Source: Longimicrobium sp. (lineage in GTDB: Bacteria; Gemmatimonadota; Gemmatimonadetes; Longimicrobiales; Longimicrobiaceae). Taken from it: 64,000 nt of DNA. The DNA lies in assembly GCA_036387335.1 (NCBI GenBank), contig DASVTZ010000217.1:22690-86689 (forward strand). The letters are read 5' to 3'. The notes beneath the pieces were generated by a model. It did no database searches and was not told the origin of the DNA. It saw nothing but the letters and a program-made list of their open reading frames with translations. Positions 16,457-24,837 of the stretch are shown here, in pieces; position 1 is the stretch's first letter, and each line of letters opens with the position of its first letter. The position numbers and the translations under genes are program-made.

Positions 16457-18400
16457 ATGGCGACGATCGATACACCGAGTGCGATGGAGGCCGCCGAGGC
16501 GCTCCTCCGCGAGCGATTCGGGCTCCCGGAGTTCAGGGCGGGGCAGCGCCAGGTCATCGAGGCGCTCTTCGAGCACGGCGGGGCGCTGGCCGTCTTTCCC
16601 ACGGGCGGGGGAAAGTCGCTCTGCTATCAGCTCCCGGCGCTTCTTCTGGATGGGGTGACGGTGGTGATCTCGCCGCTGATAGCGCTGATGAAGGACCAGA
16701 TCGACTACCTGCGCTCGCGCGGGATCGAGGCGGCGCGGCTGGACAGCTCGCTGGAGCGCCAGGAGGTCGCGTCGGTGGAGCGCGGGCTGCGCGGGGGGAC
16801 GCTGAAGCTGCTTTACGTGGCGCCGGAGCGGTTCAACAACGAGCGCTTCCTGGAGCAGCTCGGGCGCCTGCGGATCTCGCTCTTCGCCGTCGACGAGGCG
16901 CACTGCATCTCGCAGTGGGGGCACAACTTCCGGCCGGACTACCTGAAGCTCGCGGAGACCGCGCGCACCCTGGGCGTGGAGCGGATCCTGGCGCTCACAG
17001 CCACCGCGACACCCGCCGTCGTGCAGGACATCTGCGACAGCTTCGGGATCGCCCCCGCCGGTGCGGTGGTCACCGGCTTCCACCGGCCCAACCTCTTCCT
17101 CTCCACGCACCCGGTGGCGTCGTCTGGGCGGGACCGCGTGCTGGTGGAGCGCATCCGCTCGCGCGCGCCGGGCCCCGGGATCGTGTACGTGACGCTCCAG
17201 AAGACCGCCGAGAGCGTCGCCGAGGTGCTTGCCGAGGCCGGCATCCCCGCGCGTGCCTACCATGCCGGCATGGATACCGAGCTCCGCTCCGAGGTGCAGG
17301 AGTGGTGGAAGGGCTCCGACCGCGCCACCGTGGTGGCGACCATCGCCTTCGGGATGGGGATCGACAAGGCGGACGTGCGCTACGTCTACCACTACAACCT
17401 GCCGAAGGGGCTGGAGAGCTACAGCCAGGAGATCGGCCGGGCGGGGCGCGACGGGCTGGACTCCACCGTCGAGGTGCTGGGGAGCATGGAGGACGTAGCG
17501 ACGCTGGAGAACTTCGCGTACGGCGACACGCCGGACCGCGAGTCGATCCGCGGCCTCCTCCGCTGGATCGACGCGGAGCCCGCCACCTTTGAGATCGCCC
17601 AGCTCAAGCTGGCCAACCAGCACGACCTGCGGCAGCTCGTCCTGCGCACGGCGCTCACCTACCTGGAGCTCCTGGGGATGATCCGCCAGGGCACGCCCTT
17701 TTACGCCGGCTACAAGGCCAAGCTCCTTGCGCCGCTTCCGGAGGTCGTCGGGCGCTTTTCGGGGGAGCGCGCGCGGTTCATCGGCGCTCTTTTCGGGCAG
17801 GCGAAGTTCGGGCGCACCCTCTACACCATCGAGCCCGACGAGCCGGTGCTGGGCTCCATCGACCGCGGCCGCGTGGTGCGCGCGCTGGAGTACCTGTCGG
17901 AGCAGGGCTTGGCGGAGCTGCAAGTGACCGACCTGCGCCAGCGCTACTCCAAGCTCGTCCCGCGGCTGGACGTGGAGGCGCTGACGGGCGAGCTGGAGGC
18001 GCGCTTCGTCCAGCGCGAGGTGGGAGAAGTTGAGCGGATCGGACAGGTGGTGGAGCTGGTGGAGCGCGACGGGTGCCAGACCAACGTGCTCCTGGAGTAC
18101 TTCGGCGAGGTGCGCGCGGCGCCGTGCGGCCACTGCACATGGTGCTCGACGAGGACACCCACCCGCTTCCCCGCGCTTCCGCCGCACCCGCCGGTGGAGC
18201 GCGCCATCGACGCCGGCGCCTTTCGCGCGCTGTGCGCCAAGCACCCGGTCGCGCTCGGCACCCCGCGGCGGCGGGCGCGCTTCCTGTGCGGCCTCTCCAC
18301 CCCGGCGCTCACGCAGGCAAAGCTGACCCGCAACCCCCTCTTCGCCGCCCTGGAGGACCGCCGCTTCGCCGAGGTGCTCGCGTGGTGCGAGGCGATGTAG
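16457..18400 (+). CDS. recQ: RecQ-type ATP-dependent DNA helicase
   Basis: A 647-residue SF2 helicase. The motif 0 glutamine lies in FRAGQRQVI; Walker A is TGGGKSLCYQ with Lys53; motif II is VDEAHCISQWGHNFRPDY at about 145-162, including the aromatic-rich RecQ loop; motif VI is QEIGRAGRDG. The RQC region has the zinc-binding cysteines CGHCTWC near residue 560. The C-terminal HRDC domain is absent or reduced: the end shows only a short helical segment (PALTQAKLTRNPLF). It unwinds 3'-5' and serves recombination and fork repair. I chose the ATG at 16457, where homology begins. Confidence 0.95.
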   Translation: MATIDTPSAMEAAEALLRERFGLPEFRAGQRQVIEALFEHGGALAVFPTGGGKSLCYQLPALLLDGVTVVISPLIALMKDQIDYLRSRGIEAARLDSSLERQEVASVERGLRGGTLKLLYVAPERFNNERFLEQLGRLRISLFAVDEAHCISQWGHNFRPDYLKLAETARTLGVERILALTATATPAVVQDICDSFGIAPAGAVVTGFHRPNLFLSTHPVASSGRDRVLVERIRSRAPGPGIVYVTLQKTAESVAEVLAEAGIPARAYHAGMDTELRSEVQEWWKGSDRATVVATIAFGMGIDKADVRYVYHYNLPKGLESYSQEIGRAGRDGLDSTVEVLGSMEDVATLENFAYGDTPDRESIRGLLRWIDAEPATFEIAQLKLANQHDLRQLVLRTALTYLELLGMIRQGTPFYAGYKAKLLAPLPEVVGRFSGERARFIGALFGQAKFGRTLYTIEPDEPVLGSIDRGRVVRALEYLSEQGLAELQVTDLRQRYSKLVPRLDVEALTGELEARFVQREVGEVERIGQVVELVERDGCQTNVLLEYFGEVRAAPCGHCTWCSTRTPTRFPALPPHPPVERAIDAGAFRALCAKHPVALGTPRRRARFLCGLSTPALTQAKLTRNPLFAALEDRRFAEVLAWCEAM

Positions 18401-18453
18401 GAAGCTTCGAGTAGGTAACGTGGCGCGCGGAGCGGCAGGCCGGGAACGCGCCG

Positions 18454-19530
18454 CTACTGCGCGGCCGAGCGTGCGAGGGTGGTGTTCGGCTTCGGCGAGT
18501 TCTCCACCTCTTCCTCGCCGCGGAGGGCTGCATCGAGGCCCCAGCGGGCGCCGTGGGCGCGCTGCAGGGCGCCCATCGTGAGGTGGACCTGGATGTACGC
18601 CACATCCTCTGGCGTGGCGGATGGAGCGCGCCGCTCGGGACAGCGGCTGACGTCCGCCACCACCGAGTTCCACGAGCAGGTGTGGCCGATCCCGAGGGTG
18701 TGCACCATCTCGTGAGCGATCAGCCCCGGCGCGCCGGGCCGGGTGAAGGCGAGGGCATCGTCCAGCCGCACGGAGCCGTACCCGATGTCGCCGCCGCTGT
18801 ACGCCACCGATCCGAGCCCCGCGGACCGTAGACCCCGCTCGACCCATACGAGCACCAGGTCCTCCGGCGCGTCGTCCACGGGATCCGTCTCGCTGAAGCG
18901 CGCCGGCCGAAAGAGATGTTCGCCCAGGTCGCGCTCCAGCTCGGCCACCTCGCGCCAGAAGGCGGCCGAGTCGCGCGCGCTGATGGGCTCCGAGCTGTAC
19001 CCGTGGTCGAAGGCCACGCGTAGCGGAAAGCTCCCCGGCCGCCACGCCGGGACCGTGCTCACGCGCGCATCCACGCGCGAGGGGACACCGCGGCGGAAGA
19101 AGCCGCTGCTGCAATCCCGGCAGGTGGGGGCGAAGCCGCGCCGGGCGCTCACCTCCACGATCTCCCCGGCGTGCGTCCCCGCGCGGATCGTCCAGCGGCG
19201 CGGCAGCAGGATCATGCGCACCTCCTCGTCCCACTCTCCGCGGGCAAGCGACGCCACGGACGGGTGGAAGACGCGCACCGCCGTCTCAGCCGCGTCCACC
19301 ACCACCCGCACCGAGTCGCTGCCGAGCGAGTCCGGCATCGGTACCGCGAACCGCCCCTCCGCATCCGTGGACGCGGTGTCCGCCCACGCGCCCGCGTGCG
19401 CCGTCACGCGCAGCCCGGCCGTCGCGGCTCCATCCGCCGCCCACACTTGCCCGCGGATCGCCTGCGCATCCGCGGCCGGGGCCAGCGCGAGCATCGCCGC
19501 CGCACCCACGATTATCGATCGTATCAACAT
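18454..19530 (-). CDS. Secreted metzincin-type zinc metalloprotease
   Basis: A 358-residue protein from the ATG at 19530. A Sec signal peptide (1-24, ending ADAQA) is followed by a carboxypeptidase-regulatory-like beta-sandwich (about 26-80: IRGQVWAADGAATAGLRVTA). The zinc site is HEMVHTLGIGH at 273-283, the metzincin HEXXHXXGXXH. A Met-turn-like LTMGAL lies later. Cysteine pair CRDC near 140 may form a disulfide. The exact M-family cannot be named. It is followed across 53 bp by the end of the convergent recQ gene. Confidence 0.85.
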   Translation of the reverse strand: MLIRSIIVGAAAMLALAPAADAQAIRGQVWAADGAATAGLRVTAHAGAWADTASTDAEGRFAVPMPDSLGSDSVRVVVDAAETAVRVFHPSVASLARGEWDEEVRMILLPRRWTIRAGTHAGEIVEVSARRGFAPTCRDCSSGFFRRGVPSRVDARVSTVPAWRPGSFPLRVAFDHGYSSEPISARDSAAFWREVAELERDLGEHLFRPARFSETDPVDDAPEDLVLVWVERGLRSAGLGSVAYSGGDIGYGSVRLDDALAFTRPGAPGLIAHEMVHTLGIGHTCSWNSVVADVSRCPERRAPSATPEDVAYIQVHLTMGALQRAHGARWGLDAALRGEEEVENSPKPNTTLARSAAQ

Positions 19531-19639
19531 CCAAGTACCACTCGCTGAAGCACTTGCGCGTCCACCTCGCCGCGCGGCCCGCTCTGTACACCGCACGATA
19601 CCATTTGGACGACCTCAGTGTGCATTCTGACCGGCTTTT

Positions 19640-19810
19640 CTCACGCGGAGACGCGGAGGCGCGGAGTAAACAGCAAAAGCCTCACACAGAGAACACAGAG
19701 GGAACTACAAGCCAGAGAGGAGGCCTTTATCTGTTCTCTCTGTGTCTCTGTGTCTCTGTGTGAGCCATGTAGTTGCAGTTCTCTCTGCGTCTCCGCGCCT
19801 CCGCGTGAGA
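19640..19810. repeat. Composite repeat: type-B element nested in a type-A element
   Basis: Type-A arms lie at 19640-19672 and 19777-19810. Between them a complete type-B element occupies 19680-19764, flanked by matching CAGCAAAAGC and AGTTGCAGTT spacer remnants. This is an insertion of one repeat into another. The wider gap 19531-20054 holds this element, nothing coding, and the promoter of the DUF2335 cassette. Confidence 0.88.
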
Positions 19811-19986
19811 CTAGGTTTCAGGGGTCAGGGAACACCCCGATGAGCCCGCGCGCTGGACCGCTCGTGCCGCTCCAATCTGGCCTACCCACAACCCCCGCCG
19901 AACCACTGCTGGCGTGGATTGATCGCAAGCGTGCAAATCGTTGCCGTTGCTGGGCTTGGCGCGATTGGTGTGCACGAATGAGAGTG

Positions 19987-20016
19987 TTGACAACAGCTTC
20001 GGAGCGCAGGTATCCT
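19987..20016 (+). promoter_or_regulatory. Sigma70-type promoter of the DUF2335 cassette
   Basis: TTGACA at 19987-19992, an 18-bp spacer, then TATCCT at 20011-20016, 38 bp before the ATG at 20055. A perfect -35 box is rare in this GC-rich window. Confidence 0.65.
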
Positions 20017-20054
20017 GGGTGCCGGTGCGCGCCCCACATCGACCAGGAATCACT

Positions 20055-20270
20055 ATGAGCACGAGACAGTCGGACGCGAAAGGGAGACTATCCGCATTCT
20101 TCTACGGGATGGCGCACGCCCTCGATCTCGGCGGCACTCTGGCGCGCGACCGCGGGCGGTTCGCGGGCGGATTCGAGAGCGATGCCCGCGCGCTCCGCGG
20201 CGACTGGGAGCGTGCATTCCAGAGCTTGGACGGAGTCGTGGATGCCGGGGCGGCGAGCGAAGCAAAATAG
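20055..20270 (+). CDS. Small hypothetical protein upstream of DUF2335
   Basis: A 71-residue, charged, probably helical protein (MSTRQSDAKGRLSAFFYGMA at the start, then ALDLGGTLARDRGRFAGGFE). There is no membrane segment. It is not recognised as a named family. Its end overlaps the start of the DUF2335 gene by 29 bp in another frame, and both share the promoter at 19987, so it is a component of the same two-gene cassette. Confidence 0.7.
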   Translation: MSTRQSDAKGRLSAFFYGMAHALDLGGTLARDRGRFAGGFESDARALRGDWERAFQSLDGVVDAGAASEAK

Positions 20271-20685
20271 GAAAGCCGCCGCCGAGCGCGGGAACACCCC
20301 TGCCGTTCCAGAGCGGGAGCGGCAGGGCGAATTTTTCCCGGGTGAGATCCGCGTCTCGCGCGTCAGCACGACGTTCAGCGGTCCGATCCCTCTGCCAACG
20401 CACCTCCGCGAGTACGAACAGGTGCTTCCCGGGTCCGCGGACCGCATCGTGGCGATGGCTGAGGCCGAGGCACACCATCGCCGTACATCAGAGGGCCGCT
20501 TGATCCGCCTCTCGGAGTGGGGGCTGTTGGCGGCGCTCCTGATCGCGCTCGTCGGCATGATCGGTGGATTGTACGTCACCCTGCGCGGAAAGTCTCTCGA
20601 AGGAATGGGGACCATCGGGGTCACGATCGTTGCTCTGGTGACGGTATTTGCCCTTCGGAAGGAGCCACCGGGCGAGAGTGGTTGA
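20242..20685 (+). CDS. DUF2335 predicted membrane protein
   Basis: A 147-residue protein. The DUF2335 hallmark is present: LREYEQVLPGSADRIVAMAE followed by AEAHHRRTSE, then two transmembrane helices (LLAALLIALVGMIGGLYV and IGVTIVALVTVFAL) and a short polar tail. The first 45 residues are basic and probably cytoplasmic. Function is unknown for the whole family; members are scattered, often near mobile or conflict genes. The start ATG at 20242 was chosen for the overlap with the 71-residue gene; a later start at the conserved region is possible. Confidence 0.85.
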   Translation: MPGRRAKQNRKAAAERGNTPAVPERERQGEFFPGEIRVSRVSTTFSGPIPLPTHLREYEQVLPGSADRIVAMAEAEAHHRRTSEGRLIRLSEWGLLAALLIALVGMIGGLYVTLRGKSLEGMGTIGVTIVALVTVFALRKEPPGESG

Positions 20686-20709
20686 CCCGAATCCTTGATG
20701 CCGAAAAGC

Positions 20710-20756
20710 AGAGCGGGAGCGCCTCGGCATCGAAGCGGCTCCCGCTCTGACTCTTT
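20710..20756. terminator. Strong bidirectional intrinsic terminator
   Basis: A perfect 11-bp stem, AGAGCGGGAGC with GCTCCCGCTCT, and a 17-base loop, then GACTCTTT. It lies between the convergent DUF2335 gene and the gene at 20773. Confidence 0.75.
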
Positions 20757-20772
20757 CCCTGCCCCTCGTCCC

Positions 20773-21387
20773 CTACCGGTTCGGCTTGCTCGCGCGCGAG
20801 CCGGGCTGCGGCTGGTTGCCGGGGGTGAAGCCGCCGCGGTTGTAGCCGGAGTACGAGTGCTCCTGCGTGGGGCGATGGCGGAGGTGGTCGGCGTAGTTGC
20901 CGTCGTAGCCGCGGGCGATCTCGCGGGCACCGGGGGCCCAGCCGTAGCTCCGGTCGTAGCCGCGCCCCGTGCGGAAGGCCAGGCTGTCGCGGTTGTACTG
21001 CTGGAGGTGCTGGTTGTCGTAGCGCACACCGCCGTCGTGGGCGTCGCCGCGCATCTGCCGGTCGTAGCCGCGAATGCCGTTCAGCGGGCGCCCCTGCGCG
21101 CCGTGGGGGCCGCGGTCGAAGGGGTCCTGGAACCAGCCCTCACGGTTGAAGCCGCCCGGCGGCTGGCGGTAGCGACCCTCGTAGCCGCCCCACCCGCCCA
21201 GCTCCTGCGAGTGCTCGCGGCGGTAGTGGCCGTACGCGCCCTGCCAGTTCCCCTGATCCTCCCGCATCCCGTGGTAGTGCCCGTCGGCCCAGTTGGGGTC
21301 CAGCGGGTGCGGGCGGCCCCAGTCCGGGCGCACCGAGTTCTGCTGGATCCCCTTGTACTCGCGGTTGTCGTAGCCGTGGCGCGCCAT
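20773..21387 (-). CDS. Gly/Tyr/Arg-rich low-complexity protein
   Basis: A 204-residue protein dominated by Gly, Tyr, Arg, His, Asn and Gln, with many RGYD, YGHY and GGYEGRY-type units. It has no hydrophobic core, no signal peptide and hardly any Leu, Ile or Val, so it is predicted to be disordered. It begins MARHGYDNREYKGIQQNSVR. Similar short 'RGYD' proteins are found in extremotolerant bacteria, and aromatic/Arg-rich disorder is typical of phase-separating or nucleic-acid-coating proteins; both points are inference. It converges on the DUF2335 cassette across a strong terminator. Confidence 0.75.
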   Translation of the reverse strand: MARHGYDNREYKGIQQNSVRPDWGRPHPLDPNWADGHYHGMREDQGNWQGAYGHYRREHSQELGGWGGYEGRYRQPPGGFNREGWFQDPFDRGPHGAQGRPLNGIRGYDRQMRGDAHDGGVRYDNQHLQQYNRDSLAFRTGRGYDRSYGWAPGAREIARGYDGNYADHLRHRPTQEHSYSGYNRGGFTPGNQPQPGSRASKPNR

Positions 21388-21517
21388 CGTCTGCCTCCCT
21401 CTGCATTCGGATCATGTTCCCGGATCTGCCCGAGTCTTGCATCGCCATCTCGCAAGATCCCTTCCGCTTCCGGAATACCGCGGAAGGGGAGGCATTCACC
21501 CCGGACGGAGGTGAAGG

Positions 21518-21925
21518 ATGAGGAGAAGCATGGCGCAGACCGGCGCGCTGGTCTTTGGGGCCGCGTTCCTGCTGGTCGGTGTGCTGGGGCTGTTCGTACA
21601 CAACGGGATGGCGATGGAGGCCGACAACGAGACCGCCGGGAAGCTGCTGGGCCTCTTCCCGGTGAACCTCCTCCACAACATCGTGCACCTGGCGTTCGGC
21701 GTGTGGGGGATCGTGGCGTCGCGCAGCCATGCCGCATCGCGCGGCTACGGCCGCATCGGCGCGGTGATCTACGCCGTGCTGGTGGTGATGGCCTTCGTCG
21801 ATCCCACCACTTTTGGCCTGGTCCCCATCGGCGGCAACGACATCTGGCTCCACGCCGTGCTCGCCGCCGGCCTCGCCTACATCGGCTTCGCGGCCCGCGA
21901 TACGACGGCCCACGCCCGCGTGTAG
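21518..21925 (+). CDS. DUF4383 small membrane protein
   Basis: A 135-residue protein with four transmembrane helices. The DUF4383 signature is visible: GLFVHNG, then LGLFPVNLLHNIVHLAFGVWGI, with the conserved NxxHNxxH arrangement in helix 2, and IWLHAVLAAGLAYIGF in helix 4. Function unknown; family members are often stress- or plasmid-linked in GC-rich bacteria. It stands alone with its own terminator. Confidence 0.88.
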   Translation: MRRSMAQTGALVFGAAFLLVGVLGLFVHNGMAMEADNETAGKLLGLFPVNLLHNIVHLAFGVWGIVASRSHAASRGYGRIGAVIYAVLVVMAFVDPTTFGLVPIGGNDIWLHAVLAAGLAYIGFAARDTTAHARV

Positions 21926-21950
21926 CGAGCGGCGGCCCGCTGAAGAACAC

Positions 21951-21987
21951 GATGCCCCTCGCCAGCCGGCGGGGGGCATCGCGTTTT
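21951..21987 (+). terminator. Intrinsic terminator of the DUF4383 gene
   Basis: GATGCCCC (21951-21958) pairs with GGGGCATC (21973-21980) and is followed by GCGTTTT, 25 bp after the stop codon. Beyond it, 21988-22246 holds a second hairpin (CCGGCC..GGCCGG, T tract only when read on the minus strand) and no gene. Confidence 0.7.
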
Positions 21988-22246
21988 CACCAGCAGGCAA
22001 ACAAAAACCCCCGGCCCGCAGACCGAGGGGGGCCGGAGTAGCGCTTGCGCGATAGCCCCGGGGATGACGTGCGATGAAATTAGGTGAAGCTGGCGCCAGC
22101 GCGCAAGCTGTTTTGCGGCATACTCGAAATCTCGTTCGGCGGGTGGCGCTTATGGTACGTGATGCGCTCCGTTTGACGCTCGTGCCGAATAGCGCCGGGG
22201 CGGCTATCTTCCTTTTCACTCACCTCCCGCTCCCCGATCGCTTCTC

Positions 22247-23038
22247 ATGCCGCAGCCGATCATCCAGGTAGACGCATTCGCGGACCGCGCATTTACCGGC
22301 AACCCCGCAGCGGTGTGCATCCTGCCCGCGCCGCGCGAGGAGGGATGGATGCGCAGCGTGGCCGCCGAGATGAACCTGTCGGAGACCGCCTTTCTCCACG
22401 CGGAGGAGGATGGGTGGCGGCTGCGGTGGTTCACGCCCGAGGTGGAGGTGGCTCTCTGCGGACACGCCACGCTGGCCACCGCGCACGTGCTGTGGGAGGA
22501 CGGGCATCTGGCTGAGGACGAGGTGGCGCGCTTCCACACGCGCAGTGGGCTGCTGACGGCGCACAGGGCGGGGGAGTGGATCGAGCTGGACTTTCCCGCG
22601 AAGCCGATCCTCGACGCGCCCGCTCCCGATGGGCTGGCGGCGGCGCTTGGCGTGGAGGCGGTGTACGTGGGGCGCAGCCACTTCGACGTGCTGGTGGAGG
22701 TCGCATCCGAGGCGGAAGTGCGCGCCCTGAAACCGGATTTCGGGCGGTTGACCGCGGTGGAGGCGCGCGGGGTGATCGTGACCGCGCGGGCGGATGGCGG
22801 GGCGGGGTACGACTTCGTGTCGCGGTTCTTCGCGCCGCGCGTGGGCGTCGCGGAAGACCCGGTCACCGGTTCGGCGCACTGCGTGCTGGCGCCGTACTGG
22901 GCGGCGAAGCTGGGTCGGGACGAGCTGGTCGGCTTCCAGGCGTCGCGCCGCGGCGGCACGGTGCGGGTGCGCGCCGCCGGCGACCGCGTGCACCTGGGAG
23001 GCCGCGCCATCACCATCCTGCGCGGGGAGCTCGTCTGA
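22247..23038 (+). CDS. PhzF-family isomerase/epimerase-like protein
   Basis: A 263-residue protein with the family start [20 protein letters not shown], the conserved glutamate in [20 protein letters not shown], and [15 protein letters not shown]. The fold is the two-domain diaminopimelate-epimerase type; the Glu (about residue 46) is the catalytic base in PhzF. In phenazine producers PhzF isomerises dihydrohydroxyanthranilate, but no other phz genes are present, so this is one of the many solitary paralogues of unknown substrate. Its stop overlaps the RidA start (TGATG). Confidence 0.93.
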   Translation: MPQPIIQVDAFADRAFTGNPAAVCILPAPREEGWMRSVAAEMNLSETAFLHAEEDGWRLRWFTPEVEVALCGHATLATAHVLWEDGHLAEDEVARFHTRSGLLTAHRAGEWIELDFPAKPILDAPAPDGLAAALGVEAVYVGRSHFDVLVEVASEAEVRALKPDFGRLTAVEARGVIVTARADGGAGYDFVSRFFAPRVGVAEDPVTGSAHCVLAPYWAAKLGRDELVGFQASRRGGTVRVRAAGDRVHLGGRAITILRGELV

Positions 23039-23436
23039 TGGTGCGGCGCCTGATCTCCAGCGGCACGCCGTGGGAGCCGGTCGTCGGGTACTCGCGGGCG
23101 GTGCGGGTGGGCCCCCACGTCCACGTCTCCGGCACCACCGCCACGGATGCGGACGGCGGCATCGTGGGCCCCGGCGACGCCTACGCGCAGGCGGTGCAGA
23201 CCCTCCGCAACATCCGCCACGCGCTGGAGCAGGCCGGCGCGCGGATGGAGGACGTCGTCCGCACGCGCATGTACGTCACCGACATCGCGCGCTGGGAAGA
23301 GGTCGCCCGCGCGCACGGCGAGGTCTTCGCCGAGATCCGCCCCGCGACGTCGATGGTGCAGGTCAGCGCCCTGATCGACCCCGCGATGCTCGTGGAGATC
23401 GAGGCGGAAGCGTATGTGGCAGGGAGTAGGGAATAG
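23038..23436 (+). CDS. RidA-family (YjgF/YER057c) protein
   Basis: A 132-residue protein. The family features are the [20 protein letters not shown] segment, the [20 protein letters not shown] helix-strand unit with the substrate-binding Arg, and the C-terminal IEAEAYV. RidA proteins hydrolyse reactive enamine/imine intermediates released by PLP enzymes. Translation is coupled to the PhzF-like gene. The last four residues (GSRE) and the stop are encoded by the AGGGAATAGGGAATAGGGG repeat that follows, so the native C-terminus may have been replaced. Confidence 0.9.
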   Translation: MVRRLISSGTPWEPVVGYSRAVRVGPHVHVSGTTATDADGGIVGPGDAYAQAVQTLRNIRHALEQAGARMEDVVRTRMYVTDIARWEEVARAHGEVFAEIRPATSMVQVSALIDPAMLVEIEAEAYVAGSRE

Positions 23437-23520
23437 GGAATAGGGGATCAGGAACAGCAGGCAAACGAGACCCGTCGTTGCTGGCGATTCCCCCTTCCCC
23501 ATTTCCCCATTCCCCAGCAG
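23423..23520. repeat. GGGAATA-type repeat with CCCCATT inverted partner
   Basis: GGGAGTAGGGAATAGGGAAT starts inside the RidA coding end, and its complement-like partner CCCCATTTCCCCATTCCCC closes the block. The transcript would form a long imperfect hairpin between the RidA gene and the next gene. Confidence 0.7.
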
Positions 23521-23551
23521 TTCCATCCACCCGTCAACCGAGCCAAGTCCC

Positions 23552-24346
23552 ATGTCCGCCGATCCTTCCCGCCCGCTCGTCCTCGTCACCGGTTCCAGCG
23601 GACTGCTGGGGCGCTCCCTGGTGGGGCGCGCGGCCGCGGGCGGGTACGTCGTGCGCGGCACCGGTCGCGGCGCCACGGGCCCGGGCGACGAGTGGACGCG
23701 CTGCAACCTGGCCAGCGGCGAGGGGGTGGACGCGGCGGTCAAGGACGTCCACACCATCATCCACGCGGCCAGCAGCCCCAGGGGCGACACCGAGCGCACC
23801 GACGTGCAGGGGACGATGCGCCTGCTGGAAGCCGCGCGGCGGGCCGGGGTGCGGCACGTGGTGTACGTCTCCATCGTGGGGATCGACCGCGTCCCGTTCG
23901 CCTACTACCGCCACAAGCTCGCGGCCGAGCGCGAGATGCAGGCGGGCCGCGTGCCGTGGACGATCCTGCGCGGCACCCAGTTCCACGACTTCATCGACAC
24001 CATGTTCGCGGGGATGATGAAGCTCCCGGTCGGCTTCGTCCCCGGCGACTTCCAGAGCCAGCCGGTGCACGTGGACGAGTTCGCCGACGCGCTGTGGGAG
24101 TGCGTGGCCGCCGGGCCCATGAAGCGCGCGCCCGACGTGGCGGGGCCGCAGGTCCTCCGCTTTGGCGCGATGATGCGCGCGTGGAAGGCTGCCCGAGGCA
24201 TCCGCAAGCCGGTGATCCACCTTCCGCTTCCCGGCGGAATGGCCGCCGCCCTGCGCCGCGGCGACGGCACCGCGCCGGAGCACGCCGTGGGGCGGATGAC
24301 GTGGGAAGAATGGCTTCGGGAAAGATACGGCACGGTCCTTCCGTAA
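23552..24346 (+). CDS. NAD(P)-binding atypical SDR (NmrA-like) protein
   Basis: A 264-residue protein with the Rossmann motif VLVTGSSGLLGRSLVGRA near the N-terminus, IIHAASSPRGDT, and YYRHKLAAEREM, where the Tyr-X3-Lys pair of extended SDRs is kept (YYRHK). The C-terminal part is the NmrA/epimerase-like substrate domain (FVPGDFQSQPVHVDEFADAL). Possible roles are NADPH-dependent reduction or redox sensing. No neighbour clarifies the substrate. Confidence 0.85.
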   Translation: MSADPSRPLVLVTGSSGLLGRSLVGRAAAGGYVVRGTGRGATGPGDEWTRCNLASGEGVDAAVKDVHTIIHAASSPRGDTERTDVQGTMRLLEAARRAGVRHVVYVSIVGIDRVPFAYYRHKLAAEREMQAGRVPWTILRGTQFHDFIDTMFAGMMKLPVGFVPGDFQSQPVHVDEFADALWECVAAGPMKRAPDVAGPQVLRFGAMMRAWKAARGIRKPVIHLPLPGGMAAALRRGDGTAPEHAVGRMTWEEWLRERYGTVLP

Positions 24347-24429
24347 CAGAATGTTGCAGTTTCGTGAACCGACCGGCGGACCGGGTGTACGGGATCGTCC
24401 GCTCTACGAAGCTGGACCTCTGGAGGCCG

Positions 24430-24837
24430 ATGCGAGCTGTGACGAGCCGGTGGAAGCAGGCGGGGATCGCGACCCTGTGGATGGTGCTCTCGGGAGCGGC
24501 CGCGCACCCCGCGGGCCCGCGCGGTGAGCAGACCCCGGTGCGCGTGTCGATCGATCCGCGCGAGGGCACGGGCACGACCGTGTGCCTGGAAACCGGCCCC
24601 GCGGTGAAGGGGCGCAAGCGCGCGTCCGTGTCGCACGGCGGCGGGAACGCGGTGCTCTCCGCCGGCCCGGAGAGCCCCGGCCCGCACTGCGTGGAGCTCG
24701 CCGAGCCCCAGGGCACGGTGGCGGTGAGCCTCCAGTACTCGCGGCTCTGGGTGATCCCCTCCACGCTGACCGAGTACAGCTACCCGGCCGCCCAGGTGCG
24801 CGGAAAGCGGCTCACCTACCTCTGGGTGCGCGACTGA
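24430..24837 (+). CDS. Hypothetical exported protein
   Basis: A 135-residue protein starting MRAVTSRWKQAGIATLWMVL, a probable signal peptide or N-terminal anchor ending around ..SGAAAHPAG. The mature part is short beta-rich sequence with one conserved-looking Cys pair (CLETGP, HCVEL) that could form a disulfide. Not recognised. Its stop overlaps the likely start of the mutY reading frame (CTGA), so the two genes may be coupled. Confidence 0.6.
   Translation: MRAVTSRWKQAGIATLWMVLSGAAAHPAGPRGEQTPVRVSIDPREGTGTTVCLETGPAVKGRKRASVSHGGGNAVLSAGPESPGPHCVELAEPQGTVAVSLQYSRLWVIPSTLTEYSYPAAQVRGKRLTYLWVRD

Noticed and set aside
16244..19234. 996-residue minus-strand frame spanning recQ and the metzincin gene
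   Set aside because: Antisense shadow of recQ; low-complexity composition and no recognisable domain.
21988..22060. CCGGCC/GGCCGG hairpin after the DUF4383 terminator as a second terminator
   Set aside because: The T tract lies only on the minus-strand side, and no minus-strand gene ends here.
22247..23436. Phenazine biosynthesis locus
   Set aside because: Only a PhzF-like protein is present with RidA; no other phz gene is nearby, and solitary PhzF paralogues are common.
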